Shown here: positions 34,765-46,250 of the stretch, in pieces | Layout of the letters: each line of letters begins with the position of its first letter | Numbering within the stretch: position 1 is the first letter of the stretch | Translations under genes and position numbers: made by a program | Origin: Galeopsis tetrahit | Lineage: Eukaryota; Streptophyta; Magnoliopsida; Lamiales; Lamiaceae | NCBI GenBank assembly: GCA_963675135.1 | Contig: OY776121.1 | Location: 62,884,265 to 62,948,264, forward strand | Direction: 5' to 3' | Length of the DNA: 64,000 bases | Notes under the pieces: model-generated | Told to the model about the DNA's origin: nothing | Seen by the model: the letters and a program-made list of their open reading frames with translations, nothing else | Database searches by the model: none

Positions 34765-35225
34765 GTACTTACCGACGGACTATTCCGTCGGTGTAGCGTC
34801 GGTAATACCGACGGGCGAGCCGACGGAATTCCGTTTTTTTTAAAAACATTTAATACGTACCGACGGAAAATTCCGTCGGTAAATTAAAATAATAAAATTT
34901 AAGTCCAACATATACCGACGGATCTACCGACGGAATATTGATTTGGGATCCGTCGGTAAAGGCGACCCGGTTTGAAAACTTGGTTTGAAAACGGGTTGGC
35001 TTGAATGCCGACGGAATTTATTCCGTCGGTACAGGCGACCCGGTTTGAAAACGGGTTGGTTTGAATCCGTCGGGAATCCGTCGGTATATACCGACGGACG
35101 CATATTTTCCGTCGGTAACCACTACCGACCAATTCATCGACGACGGATAAAATCCGTCGGTATATCCGTCGGTAAGAGCCAATACCGACTGAATATCCGT
35201 CGGTATAACCGTCGGTAAAACACCT
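34765..35225. repeat. Right subterminal repeat array of the CACTA element
   Basis: More than a dozen CCGACGGA/TCCGTCGG motifs lie here. A phrase GGCGACCCGGTTTGAAAAC(T/G) is duplicated at 34962 and 35033. It mirrors the left array. Confidence 0.9.
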
Positions 35226-35241
35226 CTTTTTTGTAGTGCGC

Positions 35242-38200
35242 GTATCAAACATTTAAAACTTTTCAATACATATATCGTAAATAAGTACATTTTAATTTGT
35301 AACAAAAAAAAAAAAAACGTTTATTTTCAACATGCGAGTTTTGGTAAAATTGTTCCTCGAGTTGGTTATATTATCTAAATTGACATATGTCATAATTTAT
35401 AATTGAAAAAATATATATGAAATTAGTAAAGAAAATGAATTGGCTAAACCTAGGACCATACGTTAATACTAATAAATAATTGGTGTACATGTAAAGAGTT
35501 GTCAACTTGTCATCTATTGCAAACATGTGTTGTACTTTGTGTTAGTTGCAGCCAAAAGTACTACTACCAAAATACACAATTATTTCGTGTCGTCCTTTAT
35601 TATATACTAGTATGGGTAGCACCTCAATTCTTGAGGTTCTTGAGGTATTTACCCGGATTTTGTGATTGATTTAATTTGTATAAGTAGTAGTGGACCTAGT
35701 GGTAAAATGTTTAATATATAAAGTATTATAGTTGGCAGTTTAAAATTAAATCTTACTTTTTCATCTATTTAATTTATTTACATTTATATATGCGGCATTT
35801 TTTATAACTAACTTCATATACACTTCCTGTTTTAATTTGGTTAAAACTTACAAATCAAATAATATTTTAATAGTATAAAATAAAAATGTATTTAATATTT
35901 TATTATAAGATCAAATTTTATACATAAATATTTAAGTGATATTTGGATGAAATTGGTTGCATTAATACAATTTGAATTGATTTCGAATAAATTGGTTCAA
36001 ATATTGGGGTCAAAGATTAAATTGAGTATATTGAATATTAAAATTGAAGTGTATCTTATACGCTCAATTGCATGAAAAAATTTATCTATATAATCATTTT
36101 ATTTATAAGTGGATTAATACACCATAATATCCTCCAAATCGTCTACTTTATATATATAAAAAAAAATGAATAAAATCATACATATAAAGTTTAAACAGAA
36201 TGAATAATTAATAAAAAGTAATTTATTATGTTTATATTTATCTTATACAAAATGAATAATTAATACAACGTAATTTATTATGTTTATATTTATCTTATAC
36301 AGTAGAAGACATGATTATTAAAATTAAATCATAACACTCCTAAACTCCAAGGAAGTTATCTAGATAGTATTTGCATACAATTGCCAGCTGTGCGGAAAGC
36401 TTACCTGCTACCGGAAAGAAACTGGCCAACTTTAGACAACTCCCTCTTTTAGATAGTAATAGATGTGCGCGGGCGTTGCGGACTTTTGCGTGGGTTTTTT
36501 TTTTTATTTTTCTTAGATTACGTACTTTCTCCGTCCCTTAAAAAAATTACTAGGCATTTCGCTAGAAAAAAATACTTTTTTGGATCAAAATCCTCTCATA
36601 TACAAAAGGATCATGTGTAAGAGGAGAGTTCTTTGATCACACACTCATACAAACATATGTGTGATTCAAAGACTCCCCTTTACACATGACTCTCTTAGTC
36701 TCTTGTACATGAGAGAATCTCTTTCCATTTTTTTTTAGCAATATCTATTTTTTTCTAACTTTTATTTTTTCTATTTTTTTTTTCTCATTTTTACGTCTAT
36801 TTAATTATCTTTTTTCTTATCTCGATTTTTCACTAAATATTTTGTTAATGTAAATGTATAACTTTTATAGGGGAAAGTACTATTTATCAAATTTTAAATG
36901 GAAAAAAGAAAAATGAGGTTATGAGAATTAATGGTTTGTGCGTTGAAGGGTATTAATTGTTTTTCTGATATTTTTCATCATTCGAACGGATGCCCTTTCA
37001 TTCAATTTTTCTATAATTCGTGAAAAAAAAAATCTATTTTTAGATGTTCATACTTTATGTTGAGTTATAATTGAATCAATAACAAAGTATAACTACTACA
37101 TCAAAATGTTACTAATTTATTAAAAAAAAAATGTTACTCATTTTAAATACATATTTCTGGTGTACTACTTTGTGTAAATTATACTCCACGTACATGAAAT
37201 TTTACTTAGTTGACCTCAGTTGTAGCTATGGCTAAATATTAAAGTAAGTTTATTGATATTTGAAATTTCGAATCTAGATTCTTTTATTGCTAGTTTTAGA
37301 TCAGTCCAATTGAGATATCAAAATATATTATACTATATATTTTTATATTGTGTAATACTCTAGCTAAAGCCTCAAGCTGGACAGTAAAAAAAAGATAGAG
37401 GTACAAAAATTTCAGCTATATGCTAGATGATTAATTATCAAGAAACTTAAAAATAATTGTAGAATTCATACAATATATTGTAGCTCCAATTAAAAGGAAA
37501 TTGTGGCCAGATTTGAACTTAATTAAATCTTAAAGATAATGTTAAAACATTCGATCGACAAGTTAAATAAATAAATGAGGGTGCTAAACAATAAACATTT
37601 AGATTTTTGTAAAAGATCAAAAATACTCTTGACTGAATATTATGGTCCCTTCGTCTTATAAATGTTTGCACCATTTTATGGGCATACAAACTGAGAAAAA
37701 AATTTAATGAGTGAAGTGTTGAAGATTAATTTTATGGATAAAGTAAAGTAAAGGATTGGATTGAGGGTAAACGTAATGACATGTTGTGTAAATATGTGAA
37801 TATTGCGGGGTGGGGTTTATGAATTTTTTTATTTTTTTTGAATGTACAAACAATTGTGAGACATGCGAATAAGGAAAAAGTGTAAATAATTGTGGAACAG
37901 AGGGAGTAATATTTTTTTTAACAAGGGTATTACGATAAAATTATATTTTAAAAAAATTAAATCAATTATAATTATCCAGATTTTGAATAACCATCTTTTT
38001 CGATAAATAAAACATTTATAAAAAATTTACGTCGTAAGTATCAATTTATGTTGTGTGTAATTATCACTCGGTTAAAAGTTGGAGATCTGGATGTCTTTAA
38101 GGTAAAGAGAATACTCATTTTTTCTCTTCTCGAATTGAAGTATACAACGATATTGTGATGATCCATATAGATTGAAGATCAAGATTTTGGGTGTAAAGTT

Positions 38201-38433
38201 TTATTTTATTTTGTGCAACCATGTATAAATCAAATGGAAGAAAAGTTCATCCTCATCGAGTAAACATATTAAATGCCGTTAGTTCTCCGTGGGACTTGTG
38301 ATGTGGGTGTGAAATTATAACGTTGATACAAAATTCATTTATATTAATTTAATAATAGATAAATTATTTATTTAGTAAAATGAATTAAAGTACTCACCTA
38401 CCTACCTTATAATTTAGGTCGGCAAAGAAATAT
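35242..38433. other. AT-rich region with fold-backs and degraded MITEs
   Basis: No gene. Visible items: a 50-bp tandem duplication at 36199-36300 (ATGAATAATTAATA...CTTATAC); a fold-back at about 36587-36722 (arms near CTCATATACAAAAGGATCAT and, inverted, TCTCATGTACAAGAGACTAA); and a degraded Stowaway-like element at 37641-37908 (ends TATGGTCCCTTCGTC and GAACAGAGGGAGTA). Confidence 0.45.
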
Positions 38434-38751
38434 TACTCCCTCCATTTTTTATTAAATGTCACTTTGCCTTTTTTAATATTTTTAAAATAAGTGTCATTCT
38501 ACATTTTTTTCACAATTTTACCCTTATACATTATAATCCCTCCATTCTCTTTACCGTGATTTAGGTTTTTTCCCCTTTTTAGTCTTAATTTAAAATTGAA
38601 TTGTCCACCCCAGCCAATTAATTGCTTTCCAAAATATTGTGATTCTTTCCAAAATCATTTAACATTAATGAAGGGTAAAATGGTCCATAAATTATTATCT
38701 TAATTTGTTGAAAATTGTTAGAATGACATTTAATAAAAAGTGGAGGGAGTA
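38434..38751. mobile_element. Stowaway MITE of the 'CACTTTTTATTAAATGTC' family, copy 1
   Basis: The ends CTCCCTCCATTTTTTATTAA and, inverted, CTCCCTCCACTTTTTATTAA are flanked by TA. A second copy is at 42093-42452. A CCCTCCATTCTCTTTACC internal segment near 38547 looks like part of a further nested MITE. Confidence 0.85.
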
Positions 38752-40266
38752 TATTGATATGTGGGGTCCATGCTATTATTATAGCAACAACTACTAGTAC
38801 CTACAAATGTTAGTAAATTTTAGGAGTAAGAAAATTAAGGAGTAGTGTACTATTAGTCCATTTCATATGCTGCTACAAGTACACTTGTAGGGGCAGGGTG
38901 GTCCAGAATAAAATAGACCCATTTTTGGTATTCTACACGTTTGTTTCTACAGCTCATGATATCTCCGTCCATTTCTCTTCCAATGAAATTCGGCCACGTG
39001 GACCTTACTCTTTGTGTCTCTCTTTTTATGGGAAAACACTCCAACACCTATTATAGTAACTCATATTAGGAAACGAAAAAGTCTATTGTTCAATTTTGTT
39101 GTTGCGAATTATCGAGGTAAGTTATTGTTCCCTCTCCTTGTGACATTTTTTTTTTTTTGTAAATCACCTAATCTTAGTATTGCTTACAAAAAATAATTTA
39201 TTTATTTTAAATAATGGAGTATAAAAATAAAATTAAGTGATCTATTGTAAATAACTAAACAACCCTATTTGAGTTGTATTACACTATGAATTTAATTTTT
39301 CTAGAACAACCTCGTTATCCAACAAGACAAAAATATATATTTTTAAAGTATATACGAGTAGATTTGCTAGAAATTAGTTTCACGTGAACTCTATTTTTTA
39401 AAGTATCACAATTTTATACGTGAATTAAATATTATTTTATAGCATCTGAAATATTACTATTTAAAATATATTTTATTAATTATTCTTTTCAAAATAACTG
39501 ATCAGTGACACATAGCATGCTAATAATATTATTTCATATAGTTCACCTTTCTATTTAAAATATATGTCATTCTAAACTCATGCACACATATTAAGAAAAA
39601 TATTAAATTTCTACTATACGGTCTATACCCTTAATTAATTACTTTGTAATTCTTGTAAAATTTTAAAAACTATTACTCCTATCTAAGTAATAATTAATGA
39701 GTTTAAGGATAAATTTGAAAGGAACACATTTAGTTGACATTGAAAAATGCAAAATTACAATTAAATTAAACAGGAGGTATAAATGTTCATAAATTTTTTG
39801 TCACAGATGCATATACACAAAAGACATTAAATGAGATAAATAATGTGGGGGTGGGGGGAATGTAAGTATGTGATAAATGTAAGAATAGTCAAATTAAGAT
39901 AAAAAAATTAATTGTGTAAGACATCCTGTATGAGTCATTCAATTAATTTTGAATATTGCCATGCATTAATTAAAGCAATTAAAATTTTGAACCTAACTTT
40001 TTCTTTTTAAAAGTCAAAATGGAATTCTATTATTAAATAGTACAAGGATTGAAGATATAATTTTCAAATTCTAAATCAATTCATTTAACATATGTAACTC
40101 ATATAAAGGATTGATTGAGGTAGATTTGTTGTGTGTAATTTGAAAATATAAATGTCATTTCATATTGCAGAAGTGAAATAATGCAAGTGATATAATTTAG
40201 TAATTGACTATGTTTCTTTTTCGATTCCAACATTTTATACTCATTAATGGATTCAGTATTATATAA
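38752..40266. other. AT-rich intergenic sequence
   Basis: No gene. Only short ORFs without family signature. Confidence 0.35.
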
Positions 40267-40773
40267 TACTCCGTCCGCCTATAAGTTTTCCATTTTACCA
40301 TTTTGGCCCGTCCGTTTATAAGTTTCTCATACCCTTTTTGGTAAGTACTTTTTCTTACACACCACTTTATATCTTACTTTTTCTCTCTACCTCTCTCCTC
40401 TCTCAATCACATCACTTATACTATACTCCCTCCTATTCTTTTTAATTGTCGTTTTAGATTTTTTAGAATTAGCAATTTAATTGACGTTTTGTAAATTTAT
40501 CTGTAATATACCCTTTATTTCCTTAATTATGTAATTAATTGATAAGAATAAGTCATCCATCATTCCCATAAAATTAGGAATGCACTCAATTAAATTAACA
40601 ATCATTTATTTATTTATTAAGGGCATATTAGGAAAATAGTTTATTTCTTAATATGTGTGTGGAGCTACAGGACGTCAATTAAAAAGAGTAGGAGAGAGTA
40701 TCTATTATTTAATCACTTTTCTTAATCTATGTATCAAAAAGTAACGGAAGCTTATAGGCGGACGGAGGGAGTA
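40267..40773. mobile_element. Stowaway MITE, copy 3 of the 'CCGCCTATAAGCTT' family, with a nested Stowaway
   Basis: The ends CTCCGTCCGCCTATAAGTTT and, inverted, CTCCCTCCGTCCGCCTATAA are flanked by TA. It is interrupted at 40434-40700 by an unrelated Stowaway; without it the sequence matches 11100-11337. Confidence 0.9.
40434..40700. mobile_element. Nested Stowaway MITE
   Basis: The ends CTCCCTCCTATTCTTTTTAA and, inverted, CTCTCTCCTACTCTTTTTAA have TA on both sides. The host copy reads across the site in the uninterrupted homologue near 11268. Confidence 0.9.
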
Positions 40774-42092
40774 TATATTAAGATATTTTATGAGTATATT
40801 TTATGCCCCATATCCCCAAAAAATAAAAATAAAAAATTAATGCCCCATATTAATGAGGTGATACCTAAAAAGAGAGTTCACATAAATTTAAATTATATAT
40901 AAAAATATTTTTTAAAATTAAATTGTAGTTCTTTAAATGTAAGAGGTGATTTTTATTTTTTTTGAACCAAATGGTGAAAATGTTAAGATTGTTATAATAT
41001 AATAGTTTAAAGAAAAAAATGAGTAATAAGTATTTTTTTTTAATCTTTGAACAATAGTATTTTTTATTGCACGAAATATCTAGGAGTATTATAAAAAAAA
41101 TTAAAATATATTACAAAAATTTGTATGAGAAAATTTGCATTTACTATAATATATGATTCAATATTCATGAGTTTATGTACTTCAACCTAACTGCGGATAA
41201 TATTTTAAAAGAGAAATGATACTTAAATGAAGTACCATTTCATAAGTACCCGTCTATATATGAGATTGTATAATACAAAAATCTCTTAAATAATTGCTAT
41301 CTGAAGTCAATTTCATAATCTATTGTTAAAAGAATACTTTTAATCAAATTTATATCCCAATAAATCAAATCGGGGTCTACTTACTCAATAAAATCTCAAA
41401 GACAAAAAATAATAATTACAATTTTCCTCAATTAAATAAGAATAAAAGGAAACGATATTATAGCAACGCGTACCAATATTGTTATGTTGTGTTATGTTTT
41501 ACTAAAGCTTTTTAATTATTTAAATTTTGTAAGGGAAAAATATTAATGTTACCATCTATATTTCAACTAACGTGCCATAAATACATTTCAATTAACGTGC
41601 CCAGAAATGAAATAAACGTGGGAGAGCCTTTGAAAGGCACCATGGTCAAAATCATGAATATTTCACTGTCTTTTTACCTATATAATATTAATCTTAAATT
41701 TGAATGAAAGTATTATTCATGAGAGGAAATTTTACTTTAATATTTGAAATATACTTATATTTTAAATCATAATAAATTCACAATTTATATACTGAGTAAC
41801 AAAATAAATGAAATTTATAGTATAATATATGAGACCGTCTCATATGAGTTTATGTCATTAATAAATAATATTTATCATTACAATTATACTGTAACAAATT
41901 ATTAAAAATAAAATAGTACTATCAAATTAAAATTTTAAAAATGCAAAAGCCAAATAAAACTTTGTTGAAAATATTTCCAAATTAAGCATTGATTACATTT
42001 AATGGCTAAACAGTTATAGCAAGTGTGATTTGTACTGTTGTCATAATTTTGTTGCTTATTTTCCCCTATCTAGCTACTTATTCCCAAATATA
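40774..42092. other. AT-rich intergenic sequence
   Basis: No gene. A short palindrome (ATATGAGACCGTCTCATATG at about 41828-41847) is related to the TGAGACGGTCTCA phrase near 17029. Confidence 0.35.
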
Positions 42093-42452
42093 TACTCCCT
42101 CCACTTTTAATTAAGTGTCATTTTAACAATTTTCAACAAATTAAAATATATAATCATGGACCATTTTACTCTTCATTATTGATAACTAATTTTAATATTA
42201 AATTTATGTTTAGTAATGAATGTGGTCAATATTGTAGGTGATATTCATGTATACAATAATTAAGGTTTATTCATGATTTATGCTATAGTACTATTTTAAA
42301 AGGGAAAAAGCTTAAATCAAGGTAAATAAAAGGGAGAGAGTATAATGTATAAGGGTAAAACTGTCAAAATTAAACAAAAAAGTGTAGAATAACACTTATT
42401 TTGAAAATATTAAAAAAGGCAAAGTGACACTTAATAAAAAACGGAGGGAGTA
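42093..42452. mobile_element. Stowaway MITE of the 'CACTTTTTATTAAATGTC' family, copy 2
   Basis: The ends CTCCCTCCACTTTTAATTAA and, inverted, CTCCCTCCGTTTTTTATTAA are flanked by TA. It is in opposite orientation to the copy at 38434-38751. Confidence 0.85.
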
Positions 42453-42789
42453 TATATACTTTAGTTTTTCTCCTCAAAAGACATTAAAAAGTAATGTGTG
42501 CTATTTGGCTATCATAATTCATGACACTGTTACCTTCAAAAAAAATAAAATAAAAAATAATGACACTGTTGATTAGACATAATCCCACAGTCATTAGGTG
42601 CCCCACATGTCTAAATCAATTAATTAGCTCATAATCTAATTTATAAGATTGATAATCCATATTATATTTAATTTCACCATTTGTATACATAATTACATAC
42701 ACAATGAATTACAAGCTGGAATATTATTCTGAAAAGTAGAGGCTCTCATTCCAATTTACATTATCTTTCATTTTAGCCAAAGTCTTGTA

Positions 42790-44610
42790 TGTACTCAAGT
42801 ACACCATGTACTTGAGTAGACTTTTACTAGTCAAATGTTGACCGTTGACCACCGTTGATCGGTCAACGGTCAAACTTTGACTTTTTTTTTTTTTTTCGAT
42901 TTTTTTTTTCGATTTTTTTTTCGATTTTTTTTTCCGAATTTTTTTTCGATTTTTTTTTTTTGAAAAAGTGTATGTTATTATGACTAAAAAGTGTATCTTT
43001 GTTTTTTTAATGAAAAGTGTATGTTATTATATTGAAAAGTGCAACATTGTTTTTAATGAAAAGTGTATGTTATTATAACTGAAAAGTTTATGATATTATA
43101 ATTGAAAAGTGTAAGTTATATATTAATGAAAAGTGTATGTTATTATAACTACAAAGTGTATGATTTATTAATGAAACGTGTATGTTTATTTAATGAAAAT
43201 TGTTTGTCATTATAACTGCAAAGTGTATGATCTATTTAATGAAAATTGTATGTTTATTTAATGAAAATTGTTTGTCATTATAACTGCAAAGTGTATGATC
43301 TATTTAATGAAAAGTGTATGTTATTATAACTAAAAAGTGTATGTTATATTAATGAAAAATGTAAGTTATATATTAATGAAAAGTGTTTGGTATTATAATT
43401 GAAAAGTGTATGATATTATAACTGAAAAGTGTATGCTAATGATACATCTTTTGTTTATTTGTATTTGCACTTTCATAATCTAGAAAAACTGGTGCTAAAT
43501 TTTTTTTTAAAAATTATTATTAATTTTACACGTTTTATTGTTATTATAACTGCAAAGTGTATGATCTATTTAATGAAAAGTGTATGTTATTATAACTAAA
43601 AAGTGTATGTTATATTAATGAAAAGTGTAAATTATATATTAATGAAAAGTGTATGGTATTATAATTGAAAAGTGTATGATATTATAACTGAAAAGTGTAT
43701 GCTAATGATACACCTTTTGTTTATTTGTATTTGCACTTTCATAATCTAGAAAAACTGGTGCTAAATTTTTTTTAAAAAATTATTATTAATTTTACACGTT
43801 TTATTATTTTTTTACTTGCACTTTTATTACTATTAATTATATTATTAGTAACTTCAATTAATGATATTACTATTACTTGCACTTTTTTTATAATGTATAA
43901 AAAATCTGTTGCTAATTTTTTTTTTTAAATTATTATTAATTTTACAAATTTTATTATTTATTAATTGCACTTTTAATGCATAAAAAAATGTTGCTATTTT
44001 TTAAAAAATTATTATTAATTTTACAAATTTTATGTATAAAAAAACGGTTGCTATTTATTTTACAAATTTTACTATTTTTTAATTGCACTTTTATTAATAT
44101 TAAACTGTTGCTAATTTTTTTATAAAAAAATATTATTAATTTTACAAATTTTATTATTTATTAATTGCACTTTTAATGTATAAAAAAAACAAAAACTGTT
44201 GCTAAAATAAAATATCGAAAATTGTGTTAAATGTTAATTGCACTTTTATTAATATTAAACTGTTGCTAATTTTTTTATAAAAAAATATTATTAATTTTAC
44301 AAATTTTATTATTTATTAATTGCACTTTTAATGTATAAAAAAAACAAAAACTGTTGCTAAAATAAAATATCGAAAATTGTGTTAAATGTGGGAATCGAAC
44401 CTACAAAAACTGTTGCTAAAATAAAACATCGAAAATTGTGTTAAATGTGGGAATCGAACCTGGAGCTTGATGCTATGGCAATCCAAGGACAACCACTAGG
44501 CTACAATAGGTTTTTGTTAAATATTTTATTATTTATCCTATATATAATATATATTCTCTATATAGCTGGACTCAAGTACACCGTGTACTTGAGTACACAG
44601 CAGCCCTACC
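42790..44610 (+). mobile_element. Palindromic-ended unclassified repeat element, copy B
   Basis: Both ends carry nearly the same self-complementary block: ACTCAAGTACACC..GTACTTGAGT at 42792-42817 and 44570-44595. Inside the left end are GTTGACCG/CGGTCAAC inverted repeats and a T-rich tract. Then come many degenerate copies of AATGAAAAGTGTATGTTATT, long tandem duplications (about 244 bp at 43310/43555, 155 bp at 44081/44236, 58 bp at 44345/44403), and a tRNA-like block. No ORF of note. It matches copy A at 17080-19655. Confidence 0.65.
44448..44505 (-). repeat. tRNA-like block of copy B
   Basis: On the minus strand, GTAGCCTAGTGG (A-box-like) is followed by GGTTCGATTCCC (B-box-like). Same position and order as in copy A, so it is a conserved part of the family. 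Not a complete tRNA gene. Confidence 0.5.
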
Positions 44611-46250
44611 CTTCATTTTATTGTATTGTTTAGTGTATATTTATAATATTATTACTATCATTATTATATACTCCGTATATTATTTTAGTGAACAATAATA
44701 TAGACTTCAAGGTGGATTCTTTTGTATAAAAATTACTCCATAATTTATTGTTTTCTTAGCTCTCATAAAATACCACTAAAAAATACTACCACTTTGAAAG
44801 ATAATGATCTTATCCCTCTGAAAAACGTTTTGCAAATGTTCGATCAGAAAAAAGTCTTAACTATATTATAATTACAGCACTAACAATGGGTAACATTAAT
44901 ATTCATTAAATAATAATGTCACCAACTTTTGCCTATCTCCATAATGAAATACAAGTCATTTATTTATGTTATGCTCCCTAAAAAATTCACAATCGACCTT
45001 CATGTAATAATTATTGTATGAATATATTAATGATAAATTTTTTTATACAATTGGATATATACATATAATTAGATTTTATATATTTTTTCAATTGATTGAT
45101 TAAATATTTAATCCACCACATTATAATCAAATAAAAATTATGATTTAATTAAATGCACACCAGAGTAACTCTATAATAAAATAGTGAGGGAAGAAATAAT
45201 CTCCCTCACTAGATTCGTCATCGTCCAGCCCTCCATCCCTTTGCCCGTGCGCCTGCGCCGATAGGCCATCCCCTCCCTTCCTAGATCCATTGACGTTGCC
45301 TCCACCAACCATTCACCTCTCATGCTGCCGTTGCACAACCTTCGTCGTCACCGCCCTCGTCTATAGTTGTAGCCATTTTGGACCAACAATTTGATCTTTT
45401 GAATGATGTTGTTCAAACATGTTTGGTTGACAGATTGATACGTTAACCCTTATATTCTTTTCTGTTCTAGATTTCAATTTATAGTTTTTTAGTTAATAGG
45501 TTTTTTTTTTAGATTTTAGTTATTAGTTTGTAGGTTCTCCCTGCCATTTGTGAGTTTTTCCACGTCTTATGTAACTTTTTCTACATTTGTTTGTCTTGTA
45601 TTTTATTTTAAGTTCTGATCTTCTTAATTTGTTGGTGTAAAAATACCCTAGTGTGAAATATTTGTATTGATTCATACCGTCATTGATAATGTTTGCATCA
45701 GTCTTCCCACTTTCTCACGAATGAGAGAAGACAAGGACTCTAAATTGAATTTTTAAAGATTGCTTAGAGATGTTTTAAGTTTTCTAAAATTGTAAGGAGT
45801 AATAAACTTTTTAATATTTTTTTAAAAAATGAAAATAATAAAATAAGAAATGAAGAAGTTGCGCAAGTTGCAGTATATATGCCTCCCACCCTTTTCTTTT
45901 CATCTTCTTCTCCATCACCATGTATTTCTTTGTTTGTTAGACCCTTTCTCTCTCTCTCAATTTTCTTGTTGCAAAATAAAGAAAATATCTCGCAGTCCTA
46001 AAATGCAACTCCTCTGACCTCCTTTTTTCCCTTTCTCTCTCTTCCAACATATACATACAACTCCTGTATCTACACCCTCTCTCAAATTTTACCATATATA
46101 CATAATCTTCTCCAGAGTTTCATCTTCTTCATGTGACTTTACTGTCACGCAAAATATATCTGCAACTACCGTTATTTACACACACACATATACTGTGAAC
46201 GGTTATTCAAATATATAACTGACTTTTCTTCCTCCCACCGGACACTCAAA
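44611..46250. other. Upstream region of the AP2-like gene
   Basis: AT-rich with no coding region. A CTATATA-type TATA candidate (AGTATATATGCC, about 45872-45883) precedes a CT-rich stretch (45890-46130) typical of plant leaders. A start there would give a leader of about 340 bases. Confidence 0.4.
45873..45881 (+). promoter_or_regulatory. Possible TATA box of the AP2-like gene
   Basis: GTATATATG immediately upstream of CT-rich leader-like sequence and in the right orientation. Not the only TATA-like string in this AT-rich region. Confidence 0.35.

Larger units (their letters stand above)
25653..35238 (+). mobile_element. Full-length CACTA (En/Spm) transposon
   Basis: The element begins CACTACAAAAA and ends TTTTTTGTAGTG, with an exact 3-bp duplication CGC (25650-25652, 35239-35241), as expected for CACTA. 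Length 9586 bp. Both ends carry dense subterminal arrays of the CCGACGGA/TCCGTCGG motif. It contains a TnpA-like gene, an antisense GRF-zinc-finger gene and a complete TNP2 transposase. It also contains two extra blocks: an internal CCGACGGA cluster at 28895-29125 and a 51-bp repeat block at 33300-33595. The preserved ends and transposase point to a relatively recent insertion. Confidence 0.95.

Noticed and set aside
42840..42960. Helitron end at the hairpin of copy B
   Set aside because: A hairpin is present, but no CTRR terminus or A/T insertion site could be placed.
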